Assembly (NCBI RefSeq): GCF_949628265.1 | Contig: NC_088787.1 | Location: 10,654,501 to 10,718,500 of the forward strand | Reading direction: 5' to 3' | Length of the DNA stretch: 64,000 bases | From: Cloeon dipterum | Taxonomy: Eukaryota > Arthropoda > Insecta > Ephemeroptera > Baetidae | Shown here: one piece after another, positions 1-12,355 of the stretch | Position numbering within the stretch: the first letter of the stretch is position 1 | How the letters are laid out: every line of letters begins with the position of its first letter | The notes under the pieces: model-generated | The model's database searches: none | Seen by the model: the letters and a program-made list of their open reading frames with translations, nothing else | What the model was told of the DNA's origin: nothing | Position numbers and translations under genes: made by a program

Positions 1-99
1 ATAGTAACAATACATCAAACAAACGATTGGACGCTTTTTATTTACATCGCTGGTTTATAATTCAAATTCAGCAAAAACACTAAATCAGTCAGTCAGCCA

Positions 100-560
100 C
101 AAACAATGTTTGTTTCACGTGCAATCAAACCGAAATTGCCACAATTCCGTTGTAGCCTCGAATGTAATTTAACGGTCTGGGATGCTGAGTGCTCGATTGG
201 CGCGCGTGCAATCAGCTGTGCAGTGGGCGAGTAAGCCGTCCGATAAATTAATCATGACTCATGTTAATTAATGGATCGGCCAGCTTTCAGGCGAATAATA
301 ATTGTTTCTGTGCTTGTCGTCCGGAATATTTCACCCTTTACTTTAATTGTCGCTGCGCTGGCTGCCCGCCGCGGGAGGGGGCTTTTCCTGTCCACTGATT
401 CGGATCTGTTTCGTGACTGTGACAGGCAGCCGGCGCACACGACAATTTTTATGCAGCCCAGCGATTAACATCAACTTCGGATGTCATGCCACGTATAGTG
501 TGCGTGACGTTCGCATCTCATGTGTAATTCTCGAGGCCCAACTGGTGATAATATGATTGA
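100..560. other. GC-richer island 1
   Basis: Noncoding patch with GGCGCGCG, CAGCTG and repeated TAATTAAT words, unlike the AT-rich flanks. It could be a regulatory island. No gene seen. Confidence 0.35.
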
Positions 561-564
561 TTTG

Positions 565-1047
565 AACATAAAAAGTGTAAGTTATCCATCATGGCGTAAA
601 AAAGCAGGCGAAAACTAAATCGGTTGGCTATATTGGAAAACGGTTCAATCTCATTCCAAATGTGCCACTCTGTTGAAAGTTTTTTGAAGGGGAACGTTTT
701 AGACGGGAAGATCATTTAAAATGTGTGGAGCATGTCTAGTGGAAATAAAAATCCGTAGGAAACGTTTCTTCCAGAAGAATGAAATAAATGGAGGTCAAAA
801 TTAATTAGACAGATCGTTCAAGCGTCTTAAATTGCTCATCAGAGCCAACGTGACTGTGGCTTTTTATAATTTGAATCTTTTTCTGAATAATTATTGCTAT
901 CCAACGCTGCATGCCGTTTTTTTCAGGGAATCTCTTGGTGATAAAAAGTAAAAGAGATAGTAGGATGAACCATTAATTGAAAAATACGAAAACTTTAACG
1001 CCATTTTTTTTTTTCAAAATTTACAGAACTTATTGACCATTTGTGTG
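565..1047. other. AT-rich spacer
   Basis: Nothing recognisable. Confidence 0.4.
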
Positions 1048-1448
1048 ACCCCTTAGTGTTCGAAGCCGCCAGCAGATGGCACCACCGTATATTTTCGTAA
1101 TAAATTTCATTTTAAGGCACTTCCGCTGCGATTTCAGACTCAATCCTGCCACTGTGCATTCTTCACTTAATATGCTTTCTTTTGACATGCTGAAAACCAA
1201 AATCAGCTCAGCCATTCGCCGTAGAATCGTCGGAAAAGATTCTTTATTTCAAAAAATTGTTTTTCATGATTCTACGGCGATTGGCTGAGCTGATTTTGCT
1301 TTTCAGCACGTCAAAAGAAAGCATATTAAGTGAAGAACCCACAGAGGTAGGACTGAGTCTGAAATCGCAGCGGAAGTGCCTTAAAACTAAAGTTATTACC
1401 AAAGTATACGGTGGCGCCATCGGTTGGGGCTTCAAATACTAAGGGTTT
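1048..1448. mobile_element. Foldback element copy 1
   Basis: Two inverted arms of about 180 bp surround a short loop near 1226-1262. Ends read CCCTTAGTGTTCGAAG and, inverted, TTCAAATACTAAGGG. Both arms contain AGATGGC(A/G)CCACCGTAT or its complement, and CTGCGATTTCAGACT. No coding content; it would form a long hairpin. Confidence 0.8.
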
Positions 1449-1785
1449 ATACAACTGATGAATTGCCTATAGTTTAACTTACGCTTAGAATCCTTAAGAT
1501 TTAGTTTAAGAAATTGCAACAGAGATTATTTTGTGATTTTCTTCAGAATATTTTCAAAAAAAATTTTTTTATTCTTAATGGCATCCTGAATTGAAGGTGG
1601 CGATTGATGTCATTTTGTGGATTGAAAATTACATTAAATTAATAATTTGGTTTTCCGAAATGTAAGCCAAACAATATTTGATGATTAAAAACGACCTCCA
1701 TCGTTCAATTCTGGCGACCCTTTAAAACTGTGATGCTTTTTTCTATTTTCAAGTTTTTAACTGTCTGGCATCAATTGTGCAAACT
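1449..1785. other. AT-rich spacer
   Basis: Nothing recognisable. Confidence 0.4.
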
Positions 1786-2460
1786 TCAGTGAGGTGTGAC
1801 TCTCGAAATTGGACCTTGTGCAAAGCCAATTACGGATCGTGTTTGCTTTCTATTCATCAGCGTCAGCGGCTCTAATTTTATTATTCTTTTTTCCACACCC
1901 GAGCCGAGTGTCACCGCGCGCGCACTATGTTTGCACAGTGCGCAAATTAACTTTCCGAGAGGCGTATGCACAGACGAACAAACAAACAAACAAACAGTAA
2001 AACGGGTTGCTTATCTCGATTATGCATCGGTTTCCAGGTGGGACTTAATTAAACGAGTCGCCGGCACGAAATGTATAAGTGTGTCTGTGCGTATATGGAG
2101 CCCACACTCGCCTATTTCGCGCGCAGCGAGAGAGAGAAAGAAAAAGCGAGCAACAATTGTTATCACGTCGGCGTCTGCCGTGTCTTATCGCGCGCGGCAA
2201 TGGCTGGCTTTTTGGGCTTTTTGCCGGCGCCGGCAGCTCACCAGAATGCAGATAAGTCGGCTCCGAATGTGGTGCACAAGCGCGTTTTCATGACCCGCAC
2301 AAATTGAAAAGGATTTGATGCACCTCTGAAAGAGCCGCAGATTTGTTCTTTTTCGCTGCGCAATATCGCACGACGCGCTCTGCATATTGAAATCGCGGAA
2401 ATTGCTAAACTTGTTCGCCCCAAGGGAGCTCCACGAACAAGAAGAAGAGCGCAAAGAAAA
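1786..2460. other. GC-richer island 2
   Basis: Contains CGCGCG clusters, AAACAAACAAACAAAC and purine-rich GAGAGAGA. Open frames exist on both strands, but none has recognisable content. Confidence 0.35.
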
Positions 2461-3559
2461 ACTTCACTGAGAATTTGATTATGAAATATGAATATTCGGA
2501 TGTCTTGAGAGCCAATTTTTATTAATGTAAAAACTTTTATAGATGTGAGTGAATATGAGCTGAAATTTAATACATGGTCCAGATTTTAATATCGATTGAA
2601 ACACGCCTATACCATGTTTACTTGCCACTCGGTTTACAAATCACAACGAAAAAGTATTGCGTGTATCAAAATTTTATCTTTTTTTACTAAAGGGTCATGA
2701 GGAAATGTCAAGATAATTCAAACGACAAGCATTGTTTACGTTTAAATTCGTTAGAGATCGAGATTTGGTGGTGACTTTTATTGCAAAAGTCGAAATTTCG
2801 AGTTTATGAGTTTCAAAGTGGAAATTCTCGATAGCAAAAGCAAATATTAGAAAAATCACGCGTGCCTGTTACACTTCTTAAAAGTGTTTCTTTAGATTTA
2901 AAATTATCAACTTAATTCTAAAGTATCAAAACTAGAAAACGATCCATAACCTTTGACCTTGACCGATGCCAAAAATATGATAAATTTGGAGTTCATTCGA
3001 TATTTCTTGAGAGGAGAAATCAAATGTAAACCACAAGGAGTTGAGACATATTGCATTTTTTCCCAGAAATGAAACTTTTTACATGTATATTTTGTTAATT
3101 TTTCTTGAAACGTGTCCACAACAATTGTTCTTCCTTTTTTAACCGTCTAAGAATTTCATTTCATTTCAATTCAATCCTGTAGAGAATTTGGAGCTAAAAC
3201 TGAGAGGATTATAAAAATATAGAGGATTCTCCCTGGATTTCCCCAGGCCCGATTGAATCAAAACAAACTCATGTTCCACATCAGCACAATAAAAACAAAA
3301 AACACGCCCAACAACAATATTTGCACTGCCTCTCTTTCAATATAGGGGAAGTAAATTTTTTTACCCAATTTCATTGAGACTCATGGGATGGTTATGTTTT
3401 GAAAAATATTTCGGATGCAGAAGCAACGTTGCCCCAAGCCTTCCCAGACACAGCTGATTGTGAGGAAAAATACAAGCGCAAAAAAGAGATTAAAAATGAC
3501 TGCCTGCTTTTAATTAGAATTTGAGCAACAGTTTGACGCAATAAATTATTTTCAAACAG
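2461..3559. other. AT-rich spacer
   Basis: About 1.1 kb with no gene, RNA or element recognised. Confidence 0.4.
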
Positions 3560-3900
3560 TTTCCACCTTGTTTACGACTGGCAATTATTACGGCCAAGAT
3601 GAATTCAATTAGCCGGAAAAAGTTGATTAGACGCGGCGGCGGCGGCTTGGCCCAAAGTGTAATGGAGTGGAAAATGGTTCGGCCGTTATTGGCGTATATA
3701 AAGTGGCCGGCCGTAAAATCTCTAAACTCATTACGGCTTTAATGCAGAGACGAGAGGCGTGCTGGCTGCATCAGGTCTCTAGTTGGTCACGCGATTATTT
3801 GCCAACTTGACAGCTTTCTTATATACGCCTCCGTCTAATAAAAAGACCCGTAAAAACAGGTCAAAGTACCCGAATATTGCACGCTGTTCAAACTGAACGG
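3560..3900. promoter_or_regulatory. Island 3 with inverted TATA-like words
   Basis: GGCGTATATAA at 3691-3701 is repeated as its exact reverse complement at 3819-3829. The interval between them is GC-richer (GGCCGGCCG). Each word resembles a TATA box, but neither leads into a recognisable gene. Confidence 0.3.
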
Positions 3901-4220
3901 GAAATACACCTGACAAAAAGAGCAAAACGCCAGATTAAAAAGCGTTTTTGTTCCTGTAGTTAAGTTTTTTGTAGCCAATCAACAAGGAAAATGCTTTTTT
4001 AACAACTTTTTTTATTTGCTCTAAAATTCGTAATATTGTGTCGATGTGTGGACTAGATTTTTTTCTTGGGGATGGATATCCTCGATTCAAGCACTCGTTT
4101 TGGTTGGACTTGTTTAATTTCCAAAAAGGCTTATAAACCGCATTTAATGTCGTTAAACATAAATTGTATACCAAAGTGTTTAGCACGCAAAATAGTTGCC
4201 GCTAAACTTTTGGGAATTTC

Positions 4221-4498
4221 CAGCAGAGGCCAGATTCGTGCGACGCGCAGATATGGCGTCCGGTGGAGTATGGCGCGAAAAAACGGTCACGTAAAAATGC
4301 GTGAAATGAACCAAGTTTTCGTCAATATTGTGACGTATAATTTACATTACTTGTACCAATTGTGTTTTTTGGATCGTAAAAACAAACTCTTGACACTTGT
4401 ACGGCAAGCCAAAGAGAGCTTTTTGTTTCCCACATTCGTACGCCATCTTTGATCTGCGCAGTGGGAACCAATTTTATCACACATCTGGCCCCCCGCTG
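4221..4498. mobile_element. MITE B copy 1
   Basis: About 278 bp with short inverted ends, CAGCAGAGGCCAGATTCG and ACATCTGGCCCCCCGCTG. Internal landmarks are ATATGGCGTCCGGTGGAGTA and a GATCGTAAAAACAAACTCTT segment. No transposase. Confidence 0.75.
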
Positions 4499-4960
4499 AA
4501 CTTAACATGCCATAATAAATTGTAAGTTGAATTTATGTGGGAAAACTCTAGGATTCATTCGTAACATAAAAAATATGGTCATCTTTGTATTGACTACAAG
4601 GCAGCCTTTTTTCAATGAAATTATAAAGCCGAATAAATTATTTCCACGTAACAGGGCTGCAGTTTATAGCCGGAAATAGAAGGCAAAATAAAGACGACCC
4701 TGAGTAGTTTTTTAGTATCTAGTAAATTATAACTAGTAACAATGAATATTTTTCGTTATTATAGAATATTTATGATAATGATTTCCAACTGTGAACTTTA
4801 GGATCGCACTCTAGTCATGCTAGCAATAATTATTACTGACGGGAATTATTAACGTGCAGGGTTATAAAATGAATGAATTGGAGTTACTTTTTAATGAGGT
4901 TCCGAAAAAAATTTTAGGACTAATTATCTCGCGAGAGTAGCTTGAATTTATATTTCAGGA
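4499..4960. other. AT-rich spacer
   Basis: Nothing recognisable. Confidence 0.4.
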
Positions 4961-5640
4961 CAAAGGTGACGCTAATCACATTTGCATAATAATGAATTAT
5001 TCCTCGTTGCGGCGGCGGCGGCGGCCTATTCACTCAAGGAAATTCAGCCTCGTGCGCTTTTAAAGGAGAGTAAAGTAAAGCGCGGGCGAAATGTGTGCAT
5101 GAGTAACGGTGGCGAAATTCTCGCGCTAGTCGTCGGTAATTGCCGGCGGCTGCAAATTGCAATTAAAAGTAAGCGGCCGGGCGGCTGGCTGGCTGGCTGG
5201 CTGCACACTGCACATTCAATAATTTAAAACTAATTAGGCCGCCAGTAATTCTCATTTGCAAACGAATTGCCTGCTCCGAAGCAAGACGCAAAACATGCAA
5301 ATTGAGCCGATCTTGAGCGTACACGCTAGTTGCGACCGAGAAAATAATTGAGCCAATTAAATGCGGCTGAAGGGAATTGGCCAGATGCTTCGTGGGCGGA
5401 CAATCAAACCGCCGCTGCCACCGCCGCGGCTCATTTTTTATTCATACTTTATAGCCTGCTCATGTTAAATTCATCCGCAGCAAAATTGGAAATCAATGAG
5501 GAATTCTCTGCTTGTTGGGTTTGCTCGTCGGCCGCGTCCCAGAACACAGCACACAGCCAACAGGCCGCAAGCAAACCAGAGTACGTGGAATCCATTAAGC
5601 GATTGCTGCTAATTTTGTCGTCGAATGAACAATAATTGAT
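4961..5640. other. GC-richer island 4
   Basis: GGC-triplet runs, (GGCT)n near 5180, several TAATTA and ATTTGCAT/ATGCAAAT words. Compatible with an enhancer-like element. No coding supported. Confidence 0.35.
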
Positions 5641-6729
5641 CTCTGGAAGTAATGGCGAAAGCGTGTTTAATTTCAATTAATTGACCTGTCCAGGCTCTAA
5701 AAAATGTTCACGTGACAGGTCTAAAAACCTCTGATATAATTGCTGTTTTTCGTCCTGTACAAATATTTAAGGATTAAAATATAATGTGCAATAGTAAATT
5801 AAGATAGTTGACTTTTTTGTATATTTACAATTGGCCGTTAAATGAATGTAAATTGAAATCATTCCTTTTAGCTGTTGGAGCTTCATTTTAATAGAAGTAA
5901 AAACAGATTAAATAGGGGAAGTTCAATTCTGAAACGATTCAAATAACAAAATGTTTTGAACGTTTTAAAAAGGATTTACAATATGAGCAATAATTGAAAT
6001 GTTCTAGCATTGTTAGCTCAAGCAATCTGAGTTTTGAAATTATTTTTTAACAATTAGACTCACCAAAGAGAAAAATCTAAAGAGAACCTCAAGCTACGTA
6101 ACAATTCCGATTTTGCCAGTGTAACATAAACTAACTGACCATTTTTCGCAGCAGATTTTGAATTAACTTGACGAGACCTATCGAACAATTAATGTTTTTG
6201 TGACTGTTGAACACTTGATTAATTAAAAAAAAAATATTTCAAGGAGGAAGACGGTACACAACAATTGAAAACCACTCAAATTTAGTTGCCAATTGGTTGG
6301 AAAAATTTACAGTTTTTGGATGTGCTGTAAGAAATAGTTTGTTTTGAAGACCATCAATTTTTAAGTAAGTTTCGCAACGGTAGAAAAAAAAACAAATCCA
6401 AAATATGTACTGCAAAATCCCGGGAAATCCACGTTTTCATTGCTCAGAATGATCCTTATAAGATTTCATTTGAAGCCAAAATAGAGCTGGGTATTCCAAA
6501 GCCAAGAAACGGGTGTTCGGCGGTGGGAAAACTGTCACCGCCGCCCGCAACATCTACGTGTGGTTGCCCCGCGCGTTGGCAGAATTTTGTGGGTCGAGAC
6601 GGAAATATATCTGGTCCCTTTGGTGGTGGACAGCGAGCTATGAACTTTTTAAATGCTGGGAATAAATTAAAACAGACTTCATCCTCGTTGTTCTATTGAA
6701 TTCGTCGTTTTAATTCTCCCAATATGAAC
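5641..6729. other. AT-rich spacer with a small GC patch
   Basis: A GC-richer patch at about 6480-6660 (CACCGCCGCCCGCAAC) is the only distinct part. Nothing coding. Confidence 0.4.
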
Positions 6730-6985
6730 ACAACGTCGAGTGGTCGCCTCTATTTTTAAAGTTAGCACGCTTTTCAAATTCCAAATGGTGAGGGCTGTCT
6801 CCCTACTTGAAATCTTATTTCATTTCACAAAAATGTTTCAATCACCGCATTTGATAGATTTTAAAGAGAAAATTCGGAATTTTCCGAATTTTCCGAAAAA
6901 AGGCAAACGCTGTCAATTTTGGGAGAAAATTGGCAGAATTTTTATGGTCCAATTTCATTATTGCACATTAACAATTTGATACACC
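6730..6985. repeat. Partial, diverged MITE C copy
   Basis: Shares AAAGTTAGC(A/G)(C/T)GCTTTTCAAAT and a TTGAAATC segment with 9437-9872, but neither end is complete. Confidence 0.45.
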
Positions 6986-7077
6986 CCTTACTGTAGACAA
7001 CAATTTAAATAGTCGCTCAACTTAAAAAAATGATTCTTTTGGCAGAAAACTATAGGTTTGTTTTGCTACGTGGGTAT

Positions 7078-7522
7078 TTAAAGTGGAATGATACTGGGCA
7101 ACAATTGAAAATTATTTAAATTGTCGGATGCCTTAAACAATTGACCGATAAACAATTTGTTCAACAATTTGCAATAATAAAAAAAGACGTTCGTTCAATA
7201 AAAATTCAAATTTTGCCAATTTTCTCCTTAATTTACAGTGCTCGAACATATTTTCTTGGCATATTCTGATTCCTCTCGTCGAGATCTGTTCAACGGTGTA
7301 TGCCACTTATTGGGGAAACTCTTGGTTTTCAAATTAAATCGGATTTCAAGTAAGGAGACAGCCATTACCATTTGAAAAGCACAGTAACTTTCCAGCCAAT
7401 TTTCTCAAAAAATTACAGCGCTCCTTAGGTCAACTTAGGCTTTAACTGAATCCTAAGGGATGAGTTTATGCATTGGCAACAAGCATTTTCCAGGCTTTTC
7501 CAGTATCATTCCTCTTTAAATT
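7078..7522. mobile_element. MITE C, left member of an inverted pair
   Basis: Begins AAAGTGGAATGATACTGGG and ends CCAGTATCATTCCTCTTT, which are its own short terminal inverted repeats. It is the reverse complement of 9437-9872 over almost its whole length. Confidence 0.7.
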
Positions 7523-7639
7523 TTAATCCTATCCCTTTTGTTAGTACGAGTGAAAATGTCACTAAAACTCTGACAATGGGATGCAGATGCTATTCATATT
7601 ATGGTAAAAGTATTACAATTTAAAACAATTCTTTCCTTC

Positions 7640-8350
7640 CAGGGCAATAAAGTGAGCAGAAAACAAGGTTTTCATGTCCGACCGCAGCAAGCAAGGAGTA
7701 GAAATATAAAAAAATAAACATATATAAGCGGGCTTAACATAAATTCAATTAAGCAGCCCACTGCGTAGAGCGACACGCACCGCAGTTTTAAGCCGTATGT
7801 AAAAACGAGAGAGAATACAAAACAAGCCAGAGGCCGAATTCCTTATGCAAACTTGCCTCTTCTGTTATCTTTTTTAATTCCCTTCGCAAACACTTTATTC
7901 GACATTGGCTGCGCAAATTAATGAAGATCCAACACGCCGTTTCGGCCCCATTATTTTTGCCATCAGCGCGCACGAACGCGATAAATCCAGAGGAGCGAAA
8001 GGCGTGGCGGATGAGCGGAAATAAATTCGCTCATTTCGCTGATAATTTGACATCGAACATAACGATCGCGGGTGCAGCAGCAGCAGCAGCAGCAGCCAGC
8101 CAGCCGCGGCGTGTGCCAACAGATGCACCATCAATTACTCGTGCGGCCTGCTGCACCAAGTGACACGCCGCAATCGTGCCATTCCGTCCGTCCGTCGCGG
8201 CCGCAGCAGCACACATTGTGCCCCGCTAACAATGCATATAATAATACATATGTATATGTACTATACACACAACAATCGGCCGCATACATTTTAACTGCGA
8301 TTCCAGATCCAGACATCTCTGGCAATGATGATTTCAATTCAACGAATTTC
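7640..8350. other. GC-richer island 5, between the MITE C pair
   Basis: Contains the (GCA)n tract, CAGCCAGCCAGCC and CGGCCGC words. It lies between the two inverted MITE C copies. Open frames are repeat-driven. Confidence 0.35.
8073..8096. repeat. (GCA)n simple repeat
   Basis: About eight GCA/CAG triplets in a GC-rich island. No supported reading frame runs through them. Confidence 0.9.
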
Positions 8351-9436
8351 AATTGAAAATTGTACAATTTGATAAAATCTTAAATTTCCAAGTTAGACGT
8401 TTCCTTTGAATTGGTTACTCTCTATTATGATAGAATGGAGCCTTAGATATATTTATTAATTAATACAAAATAAAACATCAAATTATCTCATTTAATATTT
8501 TGTAAAAAATTTTAAACTAATTAATGTCAAGTAAAATATATTGACCTTTCATAGCAAAAACTTAAATAATTAATAAATAAAAAACAAATAACTTGAAAAT
8601 TGCTTTAAAAAATATTTAATAAAACAATTTTTAATTAAACTAAAATAAGTTCATTTTAAATTCAAGTTAAACCATTAGTAAAATTAATATTCGCAATTTT
8701 TCTTTGCTCAAATTGACATAATTTCTATTGCCATTTTTACTGTTTAAATGGTTTTTCTGGACCGCACTAATGCTTTTACGTGGTAAAAGTTTAAAATTTT
8801 GCGAAGTTTAAGCATCAAGGTTAGGGTTTAAAGTACTATTAAATTTCAATGAATGGAAAGAACCAAGACTGAGCCTGGCGCACTTTTAAAAAAATCTAAA
8901 ATCACTTTCAAGTCATTTTAAACGTGTGTGAAATTTTCATAAGTGCAAAACTTGATCAGATTTCTATCCTTTCCGAGAAATTTGACTAGAAATCTGGAAA
9001 ATGATTTATATTTAAACGCCAAATCTCGGGATCTGACTGTAAAAATATGAACTGTGTATCAATTGGCTTGTCTCGACCTCTCCTGGTGAACTGGAGAGGA
9101 ATGCTCAAATTACTGATTTTGTTTTCATAAAATAAATGCTTAAAACAAACAGAATTGCATAGAATCCTAATGAAACTAAAAATTTGTTAGCTCTCCGCTC
9201 CTACTCTGACTTGTGAAAATAAATTTAGACAAAGTAAGTCAGATGAGTTGACTGCCTCCCTTTAAAAGTAGAGCTTTACAGACCAACAATAAAAAAACAT
9301 TAAGCATTGTGTAGCCTATAGCAAGTGGTTCATTAAGACTATTCTTCGTGGAATTTAGCAACAGTTTATCTGCTTCAATGCACAATAATGAAATCAGGAC
9401 CAAGTGACTGTTTAAGTCCAGATTTTGTAAATTTTT
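8351..9436. other. Very AT-rich spacer
   Basis: The stretch 8430-8700 is especially AT-rich. No gene or element recognised. Confidence 0.4.
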
Positions 9437-9872
9437 TTAAAGAGGAATGATACTGCAAAAGCCTGGAAAATGCTTTTTGCGAATGCATAAACTCGTCCCT
9501 TAGGATTCAGTTAAAGTCAAAATTGACCTAAGAAGCACTCTAATGTTTTGAGAAAAATGGCTGGAAAGTTAGCGTGCTTTTCAAATGGTAATAGTTACTT
9601 GAAATCCGATTTAATTGAAAAACCAAGAGTTTCCCCAATAAGTGGCATACACCGTTGGACAGATCTCGGCGAGAGGAATCGGAATATGCCAAGAAAATAT
9701 GTTCAAGCACTGTAAATTTTGGAAAAAATTGGCAAAATTTGAATTTTTGCTGTAAGAAAGGCCGTTTTTTATTATTGCAAATTGTTGAACCAATTGTTTA
9801 TCGGTCAATTGTTTAAGGCATGCAACAATTCGAATAATTTTCAATTGTTACCCAGTATCATTCCACTTTAAG
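9437..9872. mobile_element. MITE C, right member of an inverted pair
   Basis: Begins AAAGAGGAATGATACTG and ends CCAGTATCATTCCACTTT. It shares CCTTAGGATTCAGTTAAAG and ATAAGTGGCATACACCG with the left member in inverted order. Confidence 0.7.
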
Positions 9873-9879
9873 AATCAAA

Positions 9880-10210
9880 CTGTTTGTCAATGGTTTTTTG
9901 CTTGATTTCGATTCCTCTCGTTGCGATCTATCCAAACGGTTTGCGAATCGTGAGATAAATTTCCCTCTTCGTGAAATAAATCCTGATTTTCAATGGGAAG
10001 ACAGTGCTACCAATTGATTCGCATGCAAACTTTGCAACTGGTTTTCTCACAAATTTTAACGGCAGCTTGGGAAAAATTTAGCTCATCTTTCTTTATTTTT
10101 AGAGAGTATTTCGTGCATAGATATAACGGATTTTGCTCAATTTTTCTGTAGACCGTGCGATGGTTTTCATGTAGCAAACTATTTTTTAAGTTTCGTCCGC
10201 AACTGTGCAA
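9880..10210. repeat. Unclassified dispersed repeat, copy 1
   Basis: Contains GATTTCGATTCCTCTCGTTG and GATCTATCCAA, with GCATGCAAACTTTG, which reappear inverted at 13433-13632. Boundaries are unclear. Confidence 0.45.
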
Positions 10211-10249
10211 TATTGAATAAATTCAAGCTTAGTTTCAAATAAGTGGAAT

Positions 10250-10920
10250 CTCATCCTAAGCACAGCAGGTGATAATAAATGACTTTCAGCTGTGCAACTA
10301 GTTAGAAAAGCCCATAAAACACGCAGCCTTTTTACGCGAGTCACAGTTACAAATAGCATACACCACAATTCAGGCGTTTTTGGACAGCAAAACACAAAAG
10401 CTGCGCGTGAATGAAAAGCACATAGACACGCAATAACCTGGCGTAAAAGCGGCTCTAATGATCACTTTCTGGCCCGGATAATGCAGCAGGAGACACCCCC
10501 TGCCCTGGAGGGCGGCGTGTGCTTTTTCTCCGACGCACTGCTGCCACACAACAGCCTATGCGTACATATATGTATATTTTTATGAGGCACGCACTCACTC
10601 TCATTATCATAAATCTCAATTAGTGGTGGTTGCAGCACTGGGTCGACGCGCTTTTCGTTCGTTCGTCGTCGGAGAATCGTAACGATTTTCCACACGCCAG
10701 TTGGAATGACGAGCCGCCGCAGCCGCCGGGCTCGAGGACGCGAACGCCTCGCACTTTTGCCTCGGAACCAAGGAGGAAGGAGAGAGAGAGAGAAAAGACG
10801 TGTACGTGCGCTTAATTAAATGGACGTGTAAACAGCCTCTCACGCTGCTGAGCTAAATATGAAATAAATGGGACTTGGCACACTCACGCGCGGCTCACTA
10901 CACTTCGCGGGCAAATCGGT
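10250..10920. other. GC-richer island 6
   Basis: Mixed GC-rich sequence with GGAGAGAGAGAGAG and CCGCCGCAGCCGCC. No supported gene. Confidence 0.35.
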
Positions 10921-11094
10921 TAAGGGGAAAGCTGCGTTTGATCCGAAAATGTTTCAGAATTATAAGAAGAGCTGAATTTCAGAATTCATCTTAACTTTTT
11001 ACAATTAATGCAAATCTATCAGTATTTATTTGATTTCATTCTTGGCAAGGGTCTTTAGAATTTTTGACCAATGCTGAACCCTAAAATAATAGGC

Positions 11095-11745
11095 CAAAAT
11101 ACCAAAATTGCTTGCTTTACAGGGGCTAAAAGGAGAAAATAAGAATTAAACTAGTAAAAACTCTAATGCTACCCCATTTTGATTATGGTGATATCGTGTT
11201 CTGTAACCTTAGCGCGGAGCAACTGAATAAGCTGCAAGTTTTACAGAACAACCTCATGAGGTATATATTTGACGTCAAACGCGCGCAAAACTTGTCATCT
11301 TTGTATAAAAAGTGTCGTATCTTAAAGATTACAGACAGACGTCAATTGCATGTATTAACACAAACACATAAGATTTTGTACAATAATTGCCCTGAATATT
11401 TAAAATGTTATGTTACCCCCATGCGCGATGTTGACTTGATAGGCAGGTCCAGAGCTCATCGATTGAGGCTTCTGGCTCCGCGTGTAAATGTTACTGTGCC
11501 TGAACAGTGCTTCCAAGTGCAGTGCTATCGTCATTGGAATAGTCTTTCACCAAATTTGTGTATGAACGAGAATTCAAGTGCATTTAAGAAGAAAATTGAA
11601 GAAGCAATATTCTCAAGCTACCATTAATTATTACTTCCTTCCAAATGTTGATCCTACATAATTGTATCATTACTTTATGGATGTGTGCTGATTTGGGGCA
11701 GAGTTGCCCTGTCAGCCCATAATAAACTTAAATTTTGAAACTAAA
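11095..11745 (+). mobile_element. Non-LTR retrotransposon, 5'-truncated 3' end
   Basis: An open frame from about 11125 to 11627 encodes the region just after the reverse-transcriptase catalytic core: LPHFDYGDIVF, LNKLQVLQNNLMRYIF, TDRRQLHVL, CPEYLKC, and the closing RHWNSLSPN with FKKKIEEAI. This order is typical of CR1/L2/Jockey-like LINEs. A 3' UTR with AATAAA near 11721 follows. All catalytic motifs upstream are missing, so it is a dead insertion. Confidence 0.8.
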
Positions 11746-11965
11746 AGGATTTTTTTTTTTCAAATCTAGTTTTTCAAACGGTTGTAACTTGATAAATTGA
11801 AGTTAATGGTGAGGAAAATTTTGTTTATGAATCGCCAAACAATTCAATATTGATCATTGACGAACCATGAGGTCAAAATTCAAGGTCATTAAACGTGATT
11901 ATTAAGTTCAAGAAATTCACCACATATCAAAGGACAAATTTTTTACATGCCAAAATACGCCCCAT

Positions 11966-12355
11966 TTAAAGACCGTCTTTGACGAAGTTTCTGAGCACAC
12001 CAATCGATTCTTGAGGGTCCAATTAGGCAAAGTGGATATTTTTTCCAACCTATTTGCGAAGCACAAATTTAATATAACTTTTTTTACCGCCAAAACAATA
12101 TGAGCCTATCTGCTAGAAGTGCGTATGCGTCAGAGCTTGCTGGATCTGACAAAGAAATCATTCGTACAGGCGGTCTAACCAGCTCTGACGCATGCGCACT
12201 GCTCGCTTTTATATCGTTTTGGCGGGAAAAAAGTTCTATTTTGTGCTACGCACGTCGCGCTGGACTTTTTGGTCTGAAAAAATATCCAATTTGCCTAATT
12301 GGACCCTCAAGAATCGATTGGTGTGCTCAGAAACTTCGTCAACAACGGTCTTTAA
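11966..12355. mobile_element. Foldback element, second family
   Basis: The left arm starts TTAAAGACCGTCTTTGACGA, and the right arm ends with the imperfect reverse complement. Both arms carry CACCAATCGATTCTTGAGGG or its complement and CATGCG/TATGCG with GCTCTGACGC. Total length is about 390 bp, separated by a short loop near 12130-12170. No coding content. Confidence 0.75.
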
